DNA of 64,000 bases from contig CALAAS010000004.1 in NCBI GenBank assembly GCA_937885015.1, forward strand, positions 1 to 64,000, in the 5' to 3' direction. A model generated the notes under the pieces. That model was not told where the DNA came from. It saw only the letters and a list, made by a program, of their open reading frames with translations, and did no database searches. The translations under genes were made by a program, and so were the position numbers. Shown in pieces: positions 1 through 7,853 of this stretch (positions are counted from its first letter, which is position 1; the number at the start of each line of letters is the position of its first letter). Origin of the DNA: an uncultured Clostridium sp. (GTDB lineage: Bacteria > Bacillota > Clostridia > Lachnospirales > Lachnospiraceae).

Positions 1-809
1 CGACAGCAGGGATGCAGCAGTCCTCCAACGCAGTACGAAGTGGAATGACATTGATCCTTTCAGTCACAAAGACTGGCATGAATCAATTCGTAAACACCGG
101 AAGAACAAGCATGATAATGTTTGTGACTGCTGTAAGAACCGGAGGAACCCAGGCAGTATCTAGCGCTAGAAGCACTGCAACAGGAATCCATTCAGCAATA
201 GCATCTGTAAGCCTATACAGTGCAGGCACTAACATGATGAGCGGCCTGATCAATGGTATGAACGCAATGAGAGGCTCAGTAATGGCCACAGCAAGTAGCA
301 TCGCAAGATCAGCATCCAACGCCATCAACAGCGCCCTCAGAATTCACTCTCCGTCGAGAGTAACTACCGAATCCGGTCAATTCACCGGCCAAGGTCTTGT
401 AGTCGGTATGAAGAACACGCTCGGAGCTATTAAGGGCGCCGGAGCAGCCCTCGGAAATGCCGCACAGGCCGGATTGAATAGAAACCTGGCAGATGAGCAG
501 GCGCACATTCAGAAAAGCGTATCAGCCGATCCGGAAGGCAGCCATATCCGAAACGTGGAAGTTCCTCAATTCAAATCGAGAACGTCTGTCCTCGGAGAAA
601 CTATCCAGAGCAATAACGGAAGCCCTAGCAAGAAGGACAATCCTGACAAACAGGACGGTACAACATTCGTGTTCAGTCCAACGTATCACTTTGAAGGAGA
701 AGCTCCAGACAAGAAAGATATCGTGGATGCGAACCGCATGAGCCAGAAGGAATTCGAGCGGATGATGAAAGAATATATCAGGAACAAAGGCAGACTATCG
801 TTTGCATAA
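1..809 (+). CDS. Phage tail tape measure protein, C-terminal part
   Basis: This is the C-terminal end of a tail tape measure protein; the reading frame is open to the left edge, so the gene starts outside the window. The visible 269 codons are rich in Ala, Ser, Gly and Thr and contain the motif ALRIHSPSRV, which is typical of the C-terminal region of tape measure proteins in Bacillota phages. A polar linker follows and the protein ends in a basic helical tail. In the family, this protein sets tail length and threads the tail tube. The tail baseplate genes follow directly, which fits this identity. The first ATG in frame (position 12) is probably an internal methionine, not the start. Confidence 0.85.
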   Translation, partial: TAGMQQSSNAVRSGMTLILSVTKTGMNQFVNTGRTSMIMFVTAVRTGGTQAVSSARSTATGIHSAIASVSLYSAGTNMMSGLINGMNAMRGSVMATASSIARSASNAINSALRIHSPSRVTTESGQFTGQGLVVGMKNTLGAIKGAGAALGNAAQAGLNRNLADEQAHIQKSVSADPEGSHIRNVEVPQFKSRTSVLGETIQSNNGSPSKKDNPDKQDGTTFVFSPTYHFEGEAPDKKDIVDANRMSQKEFERMMKEYIRNKGRLSFA

Positions 810-820
810 GGAGGTAGAGA

Positions 821-1072
821 ATGAGCAAGACATATACCACGATCCAGGGAGACACATGGGACCTGATCGCATATAAGCTCTATGGTTCAGAAAAATATAT
901 GAAAAATCTCATTGAAGCCAACTGGCCGCTGCTGGAGGTTCTGGTCTTCTCGTCGGGTACCGTGATAAACGTGCCCGACATTCCAGAAGACAGCGACGAA
1001 GACGCGCCATTCTGGAGAAGTAACAATGACAATAGCAGTTTAATCTATGACTACGTGGAAGGTGATGAGTAA
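821..1072 (+). CDS. LysM-type phage tail protein (XkdP/gpX-like)
   Basis: An 83-residue protein whose N-terminal half reads as a LysM-like fold (TTIQGDTWDLIAYKLYGSEKYM, then a hydrophobic strand and VINVPDIP). Short proteins of this kind sit between tape measure and hub in contractile-tail phages (P2 gpX, PBSX XkdP type) and are thought to bind the tail tube or peptidoglycan. The start ATG follows an AAGGAGGTAGAGA ribosome-binding site. Its stop codon overlaps the next ATG (TAATGG), so the two are translationally coupled. The acidic C-terminus is not informative. Confidence 0.8.
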   Translation: MSKTYTTIQGDTWDLIAYKLYGSEKYMKNLIEANWPLLEVLVFSSGTVINVPDIPEDSDEDAPFWRSNNDNSSLIYDYVEGDE

Positions 1073-2352
1073 TGGCGAACGCAAGACGTGCCCTGCCATC
1101 CGTGAAGTTTAACGGAAAGAACGTGAACACTTCCCTGGGGCCGTACCTAAAAAGCATCGAATATACAGATGTAGCCTGCGGATCCAGTGATTCACTAACG
1201 CTAAACCTTCAGAACGTAGACATGAAGTGGCTGAACGGATGGTATCCGAATAAAGGCGATAAGGTAGAGGCGTCTATTCAGTTTAGGGACTGGACAGCAC
1301 CAGGAAAGCATTTCTCGAACAACTGTGGAGACTTCGTGATGGACACGATCGGATTCACAGGAGGACCTCTGGAGGCATCCTTCGGAGCCTTGGCGATTCC
1401 AGCAAGCGAATCCTTTAAGGAAACAGCGAGAACAAAGACCTGGAAAAGTGTCACGATCAAGCAGATCGGTGCTGAGATTGCAAAGAAATACGGTCTCGGT
1501 TTTGCATACGACGCATCAAATATCAAGATCGCAAAAATAGAACAGTCCGAAAAGACTGACTCAGCATTCCTGTATGACGTGGCCAGCAGTTACGGCCTGG
1601 CAATGAAAGTGTACCGGTCGAAGATCATCATATTCGACAAGGGAAAATATGAGAAGAAGAACCCGGTAACAAAAATTACCAGAGCGGACTTCGTGGACGA
1701 CGACTGGGATTTTAAAGACACGCTGGTCGGAACCTACACAGGAGCCAGGACCTCATACAAGAATGGAAATAATAACAAAGAGATCAGTACCTTCATAGGA
1801 CTGATCAAAGAAAATGCAAAAGGCAGCCGAGTGCTAAGAATCAATGAGCAGTCAGAAGACATCAATGAAGCAAAGTACAAGGCCGCTGCAAAAGTAAACG
1901 AATCAAATGAAAAGGCGACCACAATCAGCGGCACCATCTGGGCAAATCCTAAAGTGGTATCAGGAGTGACCGTCACGTTGGAAGGTCTCGGAAAAGCAAA
2001 TGGAAAATACTACGTGGACAAAGTCACCACTACAGTTTCAGACAGCGGCACCACGCAGGATATCGAGATGCACAAGTGTCAGACAAGACTGGTACACGTT
2101 CCAGCCCCACCAACACCAACGAAGCCAGCGCAGAAAAAGAAGAACTACAAGGTAGGAGATATCGTAAACTTCCATGGCGGTACACATTACGTCTCATCCT
2201 ATCCAGGAGCAAGAGGATACAGAGTCAGAGGCGGACCTGCAAAGATCACAATCGCAAACGGATCCGGAAAAGCTCATCCATGGCACCTGGTCACAACGAA
2301 CTGGAGCAAGACACATGTGTATGGATGGGTAGATGAGGGTACATTTGATTAG
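1072..2352 (+). CDS. Phage late control D / tail hub protein (gpD-like)
   Basis: A 426-residue protein resembling XkdQ/gpD hub proteins: an N-terminal beta-rich region (residues 1-110), a middle region with the KSVTIKQIGAEIAKKYGL segment common in this family, and a FLYDVASSYGLAMKVY segment. The C-terminal 80 residues follow a Pro/Lys-rich linker and contain VGDIVNFHGGTHYVSSYPG, which looks like a small SH3-like appendage seen on clostridial phage hubs. The hub joins tail tube to spike. Gene order (LysM protein before, spike gene after) supports the call. The start overlaps the upstream stop by one base. Confidence 0.85.
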   Translation: MANARRALPSVKFNGKNVNTSLGPYLKSIEYTDVACGSSDSLTLNLQNVDMKWLNGWYPNKGDKVEASIQFRDWTAPGKHFSNNCGDFVMDTIGFTGGPLEASFGALAIPASESFKETARTKTWKSVTIKQIGAEIAKKYGLGFAYDASNIKIAKIEQSEKTDSAFLYDVASSYGLAMKVYRSKIIIFDKGKYEKKNPVTKITRADFVDDDWDFKDTLVGTYTGARTSYKNGNNNKEISTFIGLIKENAKGSRVLRINEQSEDINEAKYKAAAKVNESNEKATTISGTIWANPKVVSGVTVTLEGLGKANGKYYVDKVTTTVSDSGTTQDIEMHKCQTRLVHVPAPPTPTKPAQKKKNYKVGDIVNFHGGTHYVSSYPGARGYRVRGGPAKITIANGSGKAHPWHLVTTNWSKTHVYGWVDEGTFD

Positions 2353-2368
2353 TTGGAAAGGAGAAGAG

Positions 2369-2839
2369 ATGGCAGAGAAGCTAATCCGAATCGGTAAGAT
2401 TTCAAAAATTGACTATGAAACCGGGATGGCAGAAGTAACCTACCCGGACATGGACAATTCAGTCACCGCACTCTTCCCGATTGTAAATTTAAACGAAGAA
2501 TACAAGATGCCGGAAATCGGTGAGGAAGTCCTCGTCCTCCACCTCTCAAATGGAGCCGCTAGCGGCCTCATTCTCGGCCCATTTTGGAACGAGGCGAATA
2601 AACCTGCGGTCAATGGGAAAAACGTCTTCAGGAAGGAATTCTCAAAGAGCCAAGGCACAGCCTACATCCAGTACAAAGATGGAACCGTAGAACTTCGAGG
2701 ACCGGCTATCAGACATGTATGCAATTCAGGATCCTACACAGCAGCGCAAGTTCTGAAGTTATTCGAAAGAGTTAGTACGCTGGAGAAGAACTATGGAGCC
2801 CTTGCGAAAAGAGTGGAAGTCCTGGAATCAAAAGTATAA
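2369..2839 (+). CDS. Baseplate spike protein (gpV-like)
   Basis: A 156-residue protein with the OB-fold start of phage baseplate assembly protein V (KLIRIGKISKIDYETGMAEVTY, then VLVLHLSNGAASGLILG) followed by a short beta region and a C-terminal helix. In the family it forms the trimeric spike that pierces the cell surface. The ATG at 2369 is preferred to an earlier in-frame start because it sits 5 bases after AAAGGAG. It follows the hub gene closely and is read with the same baseplate operon. The short C-terminal beta part suggests a compact spike. Confidence 0.8.
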   Translation: MAEKLIRIGKISKIDYETGMAEVTYPDMDNSVTALFPIVNLNEEYKMPEIGEEVLVLHLSNGAASGLILGPFWNEANKPAVNGKNVFRKEFSKSQGTAYIQYKDGTVELRGPAIRHVCNSGSYTAAQVLKLFERVSTLEKNYGALAKRVEVLESKV

Positions 2840-2851
2840 GGCGGTAAGTGA

Positions 2852-3250
2852 ATGGCTCAGATCGGAAACTTCGGTAGCATGATCACATTCGAGGTCAGCG
2901 CAAACCGCATGCTGCCACTTACGGATATGAAGAGGACCGTATCCGGGAGATGGAAGAAACACAACATTATAGGCAGCTCTCCACGTTCTGAATTCCAGGG
3001 AGCGGATACCGATGAAACTACGGTCACCATAATCCTATCTGCAGAGCATGGAATCCGGCCAAGACAGATGATAGAGAGACTGGAAGCAGCAGCTAAATCT
3101 GGGTTAGTTGATTATCTAGTAATCGGCGGCAGAAGAATCGGGAACAGCAAGGTCTACATATCGAGCATGAGCGAAGAATGGGATTGTATCTGGAACCGAG
3201 GGGAGCTCGTAAAAGCAACAATCAATATCACATTTTCAGAATACACGTAA
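2852..3250 (+). CDS. Phage tail protein, gpU-like
   Basis: A 132-residue protein resembling P2 gpU family proteins: it opens with MAQIGNFGSMITFEVSANRM, continues through a DMKRTVSGRWKKH segment and ends in a beta-rich portion. GpU-type proteins are tail-tube terminator or tail-completion proteins in contractile phages. It is placed between spike and gpW/gp25, as in many clostridial myovirus modules. The ribosome-binding site is GGCGG, a weaker match than its neighbours. Confidence 0.75.
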   Translation: MAQIGNFGSMITFEVSANRMLPLTDMKRTVSGRWKKHNIIGSSPRSEFQGADTDETTVTIILSAEHGIRPRQMIERLEAAAKSGLVDYLVIGGRRIGNSKVYISSMSEEWDCIWNRGELVKATINITFSEYT

Positions 3251-3262
3251 GGAGGAAAAGCC

Positions 3263-3565
3263 ATGAAAGAGATAGATAATATCGAAATCAGATCAACCGC
3301 AGGACTTCCGGACGTGGAACGCTATGACGCCCAGCTAAAAGCACTCATCCTAACTGCAGAGGGAACGCTGCCAGGGAGTCGAGGCTTCGGGCTAGAAGCA
3401 GGAATCCTAGACTTAGGAACCACCCAGTCCGTAAACCTTCTGACATTGGACCTATCAGAGAAAGTGGATAAGTACATCCCGGCAATATCGGTGGCCGATG
3501 TGGAGAGAAGCTCAGACGACAAGGGCGTCGTAAAAACCAGAATACACATAGAAAGGAGGGTATAA
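3263..3565 (+). CDS. Baseplate wedge protein, gpW/gp25-like
   Basis: A 100-residue protein between gpU-like and gpJ-like genes. The position and size match the gp25/gpW baseplate wedge subunit, and the C-terminal half (DKYIPAISVADVERSSDDKGVVKTRIHIE) resembles the inner-wedge fold of that family. The N-terminal half is less typical, so the family assignment rests partly on gene order. The gene has a strong AAGGAGG site and is followed three bases later by the gpJ gene. Confidence 0.65.
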   Translation: MKEIDNIEIRSTAGLPDVERYDAQLKALILTAEGTLPGSRGFGLEAGILDLGTTQSVNLLTLDLSEKVDKYIPAISVADVERSSDDKGVVKTRIHIERRV

Positions 3566-3568
3566 AAC

Positions 3569-4711
3569 ATGATAGATGAAATTCTAAACCTTCCAGACGT
3601 CAGCTTCATTGACGACAAGCAGCTGGAGCAGGTACAGGCAGAGATGATCAGAGACTATCAGAACCGGTATGCTGAGATCACAGGCAAAGAAATCGTTCTC
3701 GATAGAGCGGATCCGATCTCACTAATTCTGTATGCGCTAGGGGTTCAAGTATTCCAGTCCATGCTCTATGTGGACAAGACAGGAAAGCAGGACCTTCTGA
3801 AATACAGCTATGGCCCGTTTCTGGACAACCTGGCAGCCATGAAGGGAATCACAAGAGAACAAGCGAAACCAGCGAGAGCCATGGTACGCTTCACCCTTTC
3901 AGGAATCCGTCCTGACATCGTAGAGATTCCGGTAGGCACAAGAGTTACTAACGGCGACGTTTACTTCCAGACAGAGGTCTATGCAGCTATTCAGGCAGGA
4001 CAGACGCAAGTCGACGTTCCCTGCACCTGTATGAACTCAGGAACCCAGGGAAACGACCTCGGAGTAGGAGAAATCAATGTCCTTGTTGATCCGGTCCCTT
4101 ACGTGGCAAAGGTATCCAATACAGAACCTACGACAGGAGGAACAAACATTGAGGACGACGATACGCTAAAAGATAGAATCTATATCGCCCCTTCTAAGTA
4201 TTCCGTGGCAGGACCGGAGGATTCATACCGATACTGGGCGAGAACCTATAACGCAAATATCACAGACGTGCTGATATTCAGCGACAACCCTGTTGATGTA
4301 ACAATCGAATTCATCATGCAAGATGGAGAACTCCCATCAGAAAGTATGGTAAGGGGACTGCAGACCTACCTCGCTAATGAGCAGATCAGACCGCTCACAG
4401 ACAAGGTTACAGTAAAAGCTCCAGACACCGTCGATTATAAAATCAACGTGAAGTATTTCGTAAATAAGAGCGACCTGAAGAAGGCAGACACGATCAAAGC
4501 AGCCGTAGAAAAGGCAGTAAACGACTACGTGATATGGCAGAGAAGCAAGATCGGTCGAGACATCAACCCATCACAGCTCATTCAGATGATTGTGGCTGCA
4601 GGGGCAAAGAGGGCAGAGGTTACGCTTCCAGCATTCCAGGTTATTGGGAAAGCAAATGTGGCTAAACTTTCCAATAAAGTAGTGACCTACGGAGGCTTAG
4701 AAGATGATTAA
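3569..4711 (+). CDS. Baseplate J protein (gpJ-like)
   Basis: A 380-residue baseplate wedge protein of the gpJ family. Visible hallmarks are ADPISLILYALGVQVFQ near residue 50, the strand-rich centre with GTRVTNGDVYFQTE, and the PTTGGTNIEDDDTLKDRIYIAPSKYSVAGPEDSY segment around residues 190-220, which is characteristic. It forms the wedges that link the baseplate to the fibres. The last 8 bases overlap the next gene. Confidence 0.92.
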   Translation: MIDEILNLPDVSFIDDKQLEQVQAEMIRDYQNRYAEITGKEIVLDRADPISLILYALGVQVFQSMLYVDKTGKQDLLKYSYGPFLDNLAAMKGITREQAKPARAMVRFTLSGIRPDIVEIPVGTRVTNGDVYFQTEVYAAIQAGQTQVDVPCTCMNSGTQGNDLGVGEINVLVDPVPYVAKVSNTEPTTGGTNIEDDDTLKDRIYIAPSKYSVAGPEDSYRYWARTYNANITDVLIFSDNPVDVTIEFIMQDGELPSESMVRGLQTYLANEQIRPLTDKVTVKAPDTVDYKINVKYFVNKSDLKKADTIKAAVEKAVNDYVIWQRSKIGRDINPSQLIQMIVAAGAKRAEVTLPAFQVIGKANVAKLSNKVVTYGGLEDD

Positions 4712-5528
4712 ATTCACCGAAGGCGGTCTCGTTGATATCTGGCCAGACAAGGAATCGCCACAGATCCAGGCTCTAAGTTATGCCATGCAGCGAGCCCTCC
4801 AAAGAGTCAAGGCATACGCAGATCAGGCCATGTGCTACAGCGACGTGGATAATCTTCCAGAAGATATCCTGGACTACTTCGCAGTAGAAATGAGAGCCAT
4901 GTACTACGAACAGAACCTCCCGCTGAAGCAGAAAAGGGAGATTGTAAAGAACACCCTGAAATGGTACACCTACGCAGGAACGCCGGCAACGGTAGCGGAT
5001 ATGGTGGCCGTAATCTTCGGAGAAGGAAAGGTAGTGGAATGGTTCAACTACACGGATCCACCGTATACACCGGGAACCTTCGACATCATCACATCGGCAA
5101 GGCTTACACCAGGCATCCTGGAGAAGCTGGAATCCATGATCGAGATGGCGAAGAACGTCCGCTCACATATCCGAGGTGTCGTAATCATTCGAGACGTGCA
5201 CTCAGATGCACACATGGCTATCCACCAGGTATGCGTCCAGGAATGCACTGTCCTGAACATCGTAAGAGAAGACAAGGAAAGCGGACAGAACCTCTATGCA
5301 GCTTCACTTGTAAGTACCACAAGAGAATACCAGATTCACAACCACATCCAGCAGGACGCAGGAATCGAGTCTGAGAACACACTGGTAGCGTATGGATCCG
5401 TCACAGACAATACGTCTTGTGTAACAAATGAGATGAGAGATGCTGCAGCAGCACATAGTGCAGCCACCATCGCCCAGATCGGCAATGTTTACAACACAAC
5501 TTCATTCATTAAGGAGGAAAAGAAATAA
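4704..5528 (+). CDS. Phage tail protein I (gpI-like)
   Basis: A 274-residue protein with the typical gpI opening (DIWPDKESPQIQALSYAMQ), the IDNLPEDILDYFAVE-like segment seen here as VDNLPEDILDYFAVEM, and the WYTYAGTPATVADM motif near residue 90. GpI-type proteins connect gpJ wedges to the tail fibre. The C-terminal 80 residues (after RGVVIIRD) are extra relative to short gpI proteins. The start overlaps gpJ and the stop overlaps the fibre start (TAATG), showing tight coupling. Confidence 0.88.
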   Translation: MIKFTEGGLVDIWPDKESPQIQALSYAMQRALQRVKAYADQAMCYSDVDNLPEDILDYFAVEMRAMYYEQNLPLKQKREIVKNTLKWYTYAGTPATVADMVAVIFGEGKVVEWFNYTDPPYTPGTFDIITSARLTPGILEKLESMIEMAKNVRSHIRGVVIIRDVHSDAHMAIHQVCVQECTVLNIVREDKESGQNLYAASLVSTTREYQIHNHIQQDAGIESENTLVAYGSVTDNTSCVTNEMRDAAAAHSAATIAQIGNVYNTTSFIKEEKK

Positions 5529-7411
5529 TGCTTATTTGGAATCCAAGCAAACTGACAAACAAAGGTAAAGCCCTCCTGGCAAAAGCCCAGGCAGGAAAAG
5601 CCACAATCGAAATTACAAAAGCGCAGACAGGATCCGGAACTCACTCCGGTAACCTGGAAACACTGACAGCCCTGAAGGAAGTAAAGCAGACGTTCCCTAT
5701 TTCAGGAAAAGAAATCACAAATGAGAACACGGTCGTGATTAAAGTTGCAATCACGAACAAAGGCTCAGACTTCACACTGAATGCCGGATATGAAATCCGT
5801 GAGTTTGGTATTTTTGCAAAAGATCCGGATGTGGGAGAAATCCTCTATTCCGTAGCAACAGCATCTACAAGCGACTACATGCCAGCCTATAACAACGTGA
5901 TCCCTTCTGTGATCAACATGAGTTATTACCTGGAGGTAGCAAATGCGGCGAACGTAACCATCAACAGTGCAGGAGCTCTCGCTCTTCAGGCAGACCTGGA
6001 GGAGTTAGCGGCAAGAGTGACACGCATCGAACAGAGCAAAGCGAAACTGCTCGGAGCAAGACGCAAGTGCAGCTCTTCATCTACTACATGGGAGCGCTTC
6101 GGAGATTCCGTGGGCATGACATGCTTGGCAGCAGTTGGAAACGGAAACGTTCAGAACGACATGATGGCAGAGTACCCATTCAACTCCATGAGACCGTGCA
6201 ACCTTGCGAAAGACGTAACAGTAAACGCATACCTGGGAGATCCAGCGTTCCAGTGGGACGGATCTAACGGAGACGTTATGTTGGAGGTTCCAATGTGCTA
6301 CACAGGCCGTTGGTTTGAAACAGACAGCAACGGTGTGAAATGGGAGTACAGAGCAGTAAGCTCCGCACCAATCGACCACTTGCACCTGGATCACGCCTTC
6401 ACGGACGGAACAAACAGAAAGATCAGCGAGAAGATTTATATCCCAATCTTCAACGGTTCAGCTTCTTCAGATGAATTGGAGCTGGAAAGTAAAGCGAACG
6501 CATTCCCAGTTCATAACAAGACAAGAGATCAGTTCAGACAGCTGGCCAAGAAAAAGGGTGCGAACTGGTACTTGGACGACGCATGGGCAATGCACCTCCT
6601 GGATACATTCTTCATCGTAATGTTTGCAGGAACGAACGCTCAGAGTATCCTTGGAGCCGGACTGACAGAGTTGCCAGTAAGTGAGGCAGATGGAAAAGCC
6701 ATGAAGGAAAGAACAGGGAATTATATCACTGTCAAAAAAGCGTACGGCGACAGATTCAAGCCAGGAATGGCTATTGGAATTGCATTGAACAACCCATGGG
6801 GAACAAGCCTCGTGATTGACCGCCTCGTAACAAAGGTACAGGCATCCGTAGAGCTTCCTGAAGCAACAGACGTCTACTTCGACGGAGAGCAGGCAGCAAT
6901 CACAACAAACCATGTTCTTTTCGCCTGCTGCCAGAAGACAGGATCCACAATTCAGATGGCATCACCGAATGGCCGTGCTTCTGAAGACAGACTCTCAGCG
7001 GTAAGATTCTTGTGGATTGAAGACTGGTACGGAAACGGCTGGCAGTTCAGAGATGGCGATAATATTAAAAACTGGCAGCACTACTACTGCAACACAAGAG
7101 CGGCCTATGCTGACAAGAAACACGATCAGGAATACTTTAAGGTAGGATATGAAGCCGCACATACAAATGGATATGTGAAGGAATTCGGATATGATCCTGA
7201 GTGGCCGGAGATTGAAATTTGTACAGATGCGACAGGAAGCAGCAATACATACTTCCCTGACTACTATACACAAGCCGAAGGCGGAGAAGTGGTTTTCTCT
7301 GGCGGTTACGTTAACAACGGCGCTATTGCTGGCCCGTTCTCCCGTTCCTGCGACAACGGTGATGGGTATTCGAACTGGAGCGCCCTCGGTCGCCCTCAAG
7401 CAAGAAAATAA
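5528..7411 (+). CDS. Tail fibre with C-type-lectin-like tip, DGR target protein
   Basis: A 627-residue tail fibre. Residues 1-165 form a tail-collar-type attachment domain (LIWNPSKLTNKGKALLAK at the start, YEIREFGIFAKD near 85), followed by a coiled-coil stretch (LQADLEELAARVTRIEQ). Residues 180-627 form a large domain ending in GWQFRDGDNIKNW, AYADKKHDQE and a C-terminal SNWSALGRP, which fits the formylglycine-generating-enzyme/C-type-lectin-like fold used by diversity-generating retroelements. Residues 588-623 are encoded by the variable repeat and differ from the template copy at 11 positions. The inferred job is receptor binding by the phage tail with a diversifiable tip. Confidence 0.9.
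   Translation: MLIWNPSKLTNKGKALLAKAQAGKATIEITKAQTGSGTHSGNLETLTALKEVKQTFPISGKEITNENTVVIKVAITNKGSDFTLNAGYEIREFGIFAKDPDVGEILYSVATASTSDYMPAYNNVIPSVINMSYYLEVANAANVTINSAGALALQADLEELAARVTRIEQSKAKLLGARRKCSSSSTTWERFGDSVGMTCLAAVGNGNVQNDMMAEYPFNSMRPCNLAKDVTVNAYLGDPAFQWDGSNGDVMLEVPMCYTGRWFETDSNGVKWEYRAVSSAPIDHLHLDHAFTDGTNRKISEKIYIPIFNGSASSDELELESKANAFPVHNKTRDQFRQLAKKKGANWYLDDAWAMHLLDTFFIVMFAGTNAQSILGAGLTELPVSEADGKAMKERTGNYITVKKAYGDRFKPGMAIGIALNNPWGTSLVIDRLVTKVQASVELPEATDVYFDGEQAAITTNHVLFACCQKTGSTIQMASPNGRASEDRLSAVRFLWIEDWYGNGWQFRDGDNIKNWQHYYCNTRAAYADKKHDQEYFKVGYEAAHTNGYVKEFGYDPEWPEIEICTDATGSSNTYFPDYYTQAEGGEVVFSGGYVNNGAIAGPFSRSCDNGDGYSNWSALGRPQARK
7289..7395 (+). repeat. DGR variable repeat (VR)
   Basis: This 107-bp stretch at the 3' end of the fibre gene aligns without gaps to 7554-7660. 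There are 13 mismatches; in 11 the template base is A (VR bases T, T, G, T, C, T, C, G, T, G, C in order), and in two the template base is T. The adenine-biased change is the signature of DGR mutagenic retrohoming. Encoded changes include Ile to Phe, Asn to Tyr, Thr to Ala, Asn to Ile, Tyr to Ser, Asn to Ser and Asn to Asp. The reading frame and the stop codon just downstream are preserved. Confidence 0.95.
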
Positions 7412-7428
7412 CCATTTCAAGGGGGACC

Positions 7429-7442
7429 GGGGGATCTCCCCC
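7429..7442 (+). other. Hairpin after the variable repeat, possible DGR homing element
   Basis: Five G, the loop ATCT, then a run of eight C gives a GC-only stem of 5 bp with a 4-nt loop, 18 bases after the fibre stop codon. DGRs of the Bordetella phage type carry a GC-rich hairpin or cruciform with a 4-nt loop just downstream of the VR that aids target recognition. The stem here is shorter than the 7-10 bp described for those, so the match is suggestive only. A terminator is unlikely because no T-run follows. Confidence 0.45.
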
Positions 7443-7553
7443 CCCGCATACCTTCCTGGCAAAGGAACCGAACAACATCATGCCGGGAAGCGCCCTCTGA
7501 AATATGATAAGCAACCCGATAACAATAAATGGGGGTAAGGATACGTGCGACCG

Positions 7554-7660
7554 GTGGTTATCTCTGGCGGTAACGTTAACAACGGCACTAATGCTGGCCC
7601 GTTCTACCGTAACTGCAACAACGGTGTTGGGAATTCGAACTGGAACTACCTCGGTCGCCC
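7554..7660 (+). repeat. DGR template repeat (TR)
   Basis: The template copy lies 265 bp downstream of VR in the same orientation and 193 bp before the reverse transcriptase start. Read in the VR frame it encodes many AAC/AAT asparagine codons (for example GGNVNNGTNAG and NCNNGVGNSNWN), the codon type from which adenine mutagenesis reaches many residues. It ends in the GC-rich CTCGGTCGCCC shared exactly with VR, a candidate start site for homing. It is presumably transcribed as non-coding RNA together with the structured region and the RT gene downstream. Confidence 0.95.
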
Positions 7661-7684
7661 ACTTTGTTAATTTATCTCACTATT

Positions 7685-7778
7685 GGCATTTTTCCAAATA
7701 TTGAATATAAAAATGCCGTACCCTTACTCGTGGCCGCAAGGCCCAGCCTGGAAGCTCCAGGCGCCACACCGCTCGGTG
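7685..7778 (+). ncRNA. Structured RNA region between TR and reverse transcriptase
   Basis: Four hairpins follow one another directly after the template repeat: GGCATTTTT/AAAAATGCC (7685-7693 with 7709-7717), GGCC-GCAA-GGCC with a GNRA tetraloop (7732-7743), GCCTGGA-AGC-TCCAGGC (7746-7762), and CACC-GCTC-GGTG (7767-7778). In the Bordetella phage DGR the spacer RNA between TR and RT is folded and needed for self-primed cDNA synthesis; this region has the same position and similar length. A reading frame in frame with the RT gene is open through it, but the hairpins and the later ribosome-binding site argue it is not coding. Confidence 0.6.
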
Positions 7779-7853
7779 AAAATTGGCCGTAAATGGCACC
7801 GGCAAGTAGCACGATCGAAAGTCGGTGAGGCTAACAAAGAGATAAGGAATACC

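Noticed and set aside
7191..7538. A 115-codon frame over VR and the gap before TR, possibly an Avd gene
   Set aside because: It lies in another frame over the end of the fibre gene, has low-complexity Thr/Ala content created by the repeat, no ribosome-binding site, and no resemblance to Avd.
7504..7704. A 66-codon frame covering the template repeat
   Set aside because: TR is expected to be non-coding; the frame is a by-product of the repeat and lacks a ribosome-binding site.
7683..7853. N-terminal extension of the reverse transcriptase
   Set aside because: It would put four stable hairpins into the coding sequence, and a good ribosome-binding site and ATG are found at 7854 where the RT fold begins.
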